This document shows positions 61,658 through 64,000 of a stretch of 64,000 nucleotides of DNA, piece by piece; within the stretch, counting starts at the first letter, position 1; each line of letters begins with the position of its first letter. Source of the DNA: Cryobacterium melibiosiphilum (GTDB lineage: Bacteria; Actinomycetota; Actinomycetes; Actinomycetales; Microbacteriaceae); contig NZ_QZVS01000095.1 of the NCBI RefSeq assembly GCF_003602235.1, forward strand, positions 124,356 through 188,355, written 5' to 3'. The notes under the pieces are model-generated. The model saw only the letters and a program-made list of their open reading frames with translations. It was not told the DNA's origin and made no database searches. The translations under genes were made by a program, and so were the position numbers.

Positions 61658-63069
61658 CGGGAGACCTCGCTCGCCGGCCGCGGCACGGTCGTCGACGTGT
61701 CGAGTCGCGCGAGAGCCCGCTCGAGCAGCACGGCGGGGTCGGCTGCGGTACTCGGGGTCACCCCGGTCGGGGTGACCAGCAGCCCGTGTTGCGCCACCAC
61801 CCGGCCGCCGACGATGACCGAGCGCACGTCCGCGGCGGTGCCGGCGAGCACAATCTGGCCCGGGTCGGCGCCCGCCGTGCGCACCGAGGCCGCATCGAGT
61901 TCGACGAGGTCGCACCACGCGCCGACCCGCAGCCCGCCCGCCGTCTCCTCCGGGCCGGCAGACAGGCCCAGCGCGCGGTATCCGTGGTCGGTGGCGATGC
62001 GCGCCAGCTCGGCCGGGGAGAAGCGGCCACGCCGCCCCGAGGCGAGGCGCTCGCCGTATTCGAGGCCGCGGATTTCGAGCAGCGGATCGACGACCGCATT
62101 CTGGTCGGAGCCGAGTGCCAGCCGGGCCCCGGCGTCGACCAGGCGGCGTGCCGGGCCGATGCCGTCGCCGAGGTCTGCCTCGGTCGTGGGGCAGAATACC
62201 GCGGTGACGCCGGCCGCTCCGAGCAGGGCCAGGTCGGTTTCGGTGAGGTGGGTGGCATGAACCACGCTCAGGCGCGGGGAGAGGGCGCCGAGTTCGGCCA
62301 GCAGCCCGGTCGGGGTGAGGCCGTACTCGCGCACGCAGTCCGCGTTCTCCTGCGGCTGCTCAGACAGGTGCATGTGCAGGGGAACGTCGGAGGGCAGCCC
62401 GGCGAGCAGGGTGGTGATCGCCGCGCGGGGCACACCGCGCACCGAGTGCAGGGCAGCGCCGAGGCGCACCGAATCGCCGTAGCCGGTCAGGCTGTCGCGC
62501 AGGGCATACCAGCGCTCCAGATAGCGTTCGGCCGTCTCGTCGCTGAAACCGGCTTGCTCGGGGGCGAGCGGTTGGCCGATTCCGCCGGCGAGATAGCAGG
62601 TATCCAGCAGGGTCAGGCGGATTCCGCACGCCCGTGCGGCCCGGGCCAGGGCATGCTCCATCGCGTGTGGCGCGTACTGATCGCACCACGGCGCGCCGCC
62701 GGGCCGATGATGCAGGTAATGGAATTCGCCCACGGCCGTGTAACCGCTCGTGAGCATCTCGGCGAAGACCGCGTGCGCCAATTGCTCATACAGCTCGGGA
62801 TCCAGGGCGGTCGCGGCGGCATACATGCGCTGTCGCCACTGCCAGAAGTCCCCGCCCGCATCGTGGGTGCGCCCCCGCAGGGCCCGGTGAAAGGCGTGCG
62901 AGTGGGCATTGCCGAAACCGGGCAGCACCAGGCCCAGAGGCACATCCCCGGCGCTCGCCGCGACCTCGGTCTGCAGCCGACGGATGCGCCCGTCCGCATC
63001 CGCAGACACCCGCACCCCCTCGACGGGGTCGCCGTCGATCAGTGCCGTGTGGCACCAGAAAACGCTCAC
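61654..63069 (-). CDS. hutF: Formimidoylglutamate deiminase
   Basis: A 471-residue amidohydrolase that removes ammonia from N-formimidoyl-L-glutamate to give N-formyl-L-glutamate. [14 protein letters not shown] carries the first metal ligands; [12 protein letters not shown] and [12 protein letters not shown] are HutF motifs. With HutF the pathway ends through formylglutamate (HutG) rather than HutE-like direct hydrolysis; hutG is not in the window. The GTG start at 63069 overlaps the hutU stop (GTGA). The longer frame from 63081 would start inside hutU. Confidence 0.9.
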   Translation of the reverse strand: MSVFWCHTALIDGDPVEGVRVSADADGRIRRLQTEVAASAGDVPLGLVLPGFGNAHSHAFHRALRGRTHDAGGDFWQWRQRMYAAATALDPELYEQLAHAVFAEMLTSGYTAVGEFHYLHHRPGGAPWCDQYAPHAMEHALARAARACGIRLTLLDTCYLAGGIGQPLAPEQAGFSDETAERYLERWYALRDSLTGYGDSVRLGAALHSVRGVPRAAITTLLAGLPSDVPLHMHLSEQPQENADCVREYGLTPTGLLAELGALSPRLSVVHATHLTETDLALLGAAGVTAVFCPTTEADLGDGIGPARRLVDAGARLALGSDQNAVVDPLLEIRGLEYGERLASGRRGRFSPAELARIATDHGYRALGLSAGPEETAGGLRVGAWCDLVELDAASVRTAGADPGQIVLAGTAADVRSVIVGGRVVAQHGLLVTPTGVTPSTAADPAVLLERALARLDTSTTVPRPASEVSR

Positions 63070-64000
63070 CGGCCCTCCCACATCGGCACCCGCAGGCCGC
63101 GCTCGCGGGCGACATCAGCGGCGTGTTCGTAGCCCGCGTCGACGTGCCGCATGACGCCGGTGCCGGGGTCGTTCACGAGCACCCGTTCGATCTTCTGAGC
63201 GGCCAAAGCGGTGCCGTCGGCGACCACGACCTGTCCGGCGTGAATGGACCGACCGATGCCGACCCCACCGCCGTGGTGGATCGACACCCAGGTCGCGCCC
63301 GACGCGGTGTTGAGCAGGGCGTTCAACAACGGCCAATCGGCGATCGCGTCGGAGCCGTCCTTCATTCCTTCGGTCTCCCGGTACGGGGAGGCGACCGAGC
63401 CGGAGTCGAGGTGGTCGCGGCCGATCACGATCGGAGCGCTGAGCTCGCCGCTGGCCACCATCTCATTGAACTTCAGGCCGGCGAGGTTGCGTTCCTGGTA
63501 GCCGAGCCAGCAGATGCGCGCCGGTAACCCCTCGAAGTGCACCTTCTCCTGCGCGCCGGCGATCCAGCGGGCGAGCTTGGCATCGTTCGGGAACAGCTCG
63601 AGAATCGCCCGGTCGGTCGCGGCAATATCGCCCGGATCGCCCGAGAGCGCCACCCAACGAAAGGGCCCCTTGCCCTCTTCGAACAGCGGGCGGATGTAGG
63701 CGGGCACGAACCCGGGAAAGTCGAACGCTCGCGCACACCCGCCGAGTAGCGCTTCGGCCCGGATCGAGTTGCCGTAGTCGAAGACCTCGGCGCCGGCATC
63801 CTGAAAGTCAACCATCGCCTGCACCTGCCGGGCCATCGAGGCTCGGGCGGCGAGGGTGAAGCCCTCCGGGTCCCGGGCCGCCTCGGCGTGCCAATCCGCC
63901 AGGGAGATGCTTTCGGGCAGGTAGCTGAGCGGATCGTGGGCGCTTGTCTGGTCGGTGACGATATCGATCGGCACGCCGAGCCTCAGCAACTCGGGGAACA
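63066..64000 (-). CDS. hutU: Urocanate hydratase (5' part outside window)
   Basis: The C-terminal ~311 residues of urocanate hydratase, an NAD+-dependent enzyme that converts urocanate to imidazolonepropionate. Strong matches are [30 protein letters not shown] with the conserved Cys, and [17 protein letters not shown]. The frame is open at the right edge, so the N-terminal ~250 residues lie outside. The order hutU-hutF-hutI with four-base overlaps indicates one operon. Confidence 0.93.
   Translation of the reverse strand, partial: FPELLRLGVPIDIVTDQTSAHDPLSYLPESISLADWHAEAARDPEGFTLAARASMARQVQAMVDFQDAGAEVFDYGNSIRAEALLGGCARAFDFPGFVPAYIRPLFEEGKGPFRWVALSGDPGDIAATDRAILELFPNDAKLARWIAGAQEKVHFEGLPARICWLGYQERNLAGLKFNEMVASGELSAPIVIGRDHLDSGSVASPYRETEGMKDGSDAIADWPLLNALLNTASGATWVSIHHGGGVGIGRSIHAGQVVVADGTALAAQKIERVLVNDPGTGVMRHVDAGYEHAADVARERGLRVPMWEGR

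Noticed and set aside
1-64000. tRNA, rRNA, insertion sequences or prophage genes
   Set aside because: No tRNA T-loop/acceptor pattern, rRNA-like block, transposase or phage structural gene was recognised on either strand by eye; a covariance-model scan would be decisive.

Overview
The window is one stretch of high-GC (estimated about two-thirds G+C) actinobacterial chromosome. The gene content (PanD of mycobacterial type, a PucR regulator next to gabT, a HelD-type helicase, a giant SCO7613-like membrane protein, GTG starts and ATGA/GTGA overlaps) and the very frequent CGGATGC/GCATCCG heptamer suggest a member of the Microbacteriaceae; the family assignment is inference. I see no rRNA, tRNA, CRISPR array, insertion sequence or phage gene.

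Layout. 1-4.3 kb (minus strand): an ECF-type transporter (fused T and ATPase domains, cut by the window edge) behind a lipoprotein, then a glutaminase-STAS-cyclic-nucleotide-binding fusion behind a histidine phosphatase. 4.4-8.5 kb: panD, a QorB-like reductase, and an amino-acid-export island (LysE-type exporter, divergent LysR regulator, RhtA-like exporter). 8.5-14.8 kb: PhoD-like phosphatase, folA, thyA and a PucR regulator on the minus strand, divergent from gabT. 14.9-19.3 kb: a 1351-residue membrane protein and a small membrane protein.

19.5-25.2 kb: a Wadjet/MksBEF-like operon, jetA-jetB-jetC, with no jetD nuclease gene anywhere in the window; jetC shares its stop-codon bases with a convergent alcohol dehydrogenase gene. 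26.3-34.7 kb: a GntR regulator and a seven-gene catabolic cluster (TIM-barrel isomerase/decarboxylase-like protein, DhaK-DhaL kinase, RpiB-like isomerase, 3-hydroxyacyl-CoA-dehydrogenase-like oxidoreductase, divergent triosephosphate-isomerase paralogue, GntP permease, SDR). Read together, it looks like uptake of a sugar acid, oxidation and decarboxylation to a tetrulose, phosphorylation, and two isomerisations to D-erythrose 4-phosphate.

34.8-47.7 kb: HelD-like ATPase, EamA exporter, FdhF/YdeP molybdoenzyme, a DUF3100 permease with an M20 amidohydrolase, a DUF6457 protein, a TetR regulator with a 3-hydroxyacyl-CoA dehydrogenase, a quinone-reductase-like protein and an aldo/keto reductase. 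47.7-56.4 kb: GNAT acetyltransferase, MHS-type transporter with its GAF-HTH regulator, a divergent SLC13/DASS transporter, and sdhCAB. 56.4-64 kb: SOS-type umuDC, a membrane glycosyltransferase with a small partner, and the hut genes for histidine degradation (hutU cut by the right edge, then hutF and hutI).

Non-coding structure is unusually rich: two families of long intergenic hairpins, each in two copies with compensatory or wobble base changes, several terminator-like hairpins, and more than a dozen short tandem duplications (9-21 bp), many in frame near protein ends and two running across stop codons.
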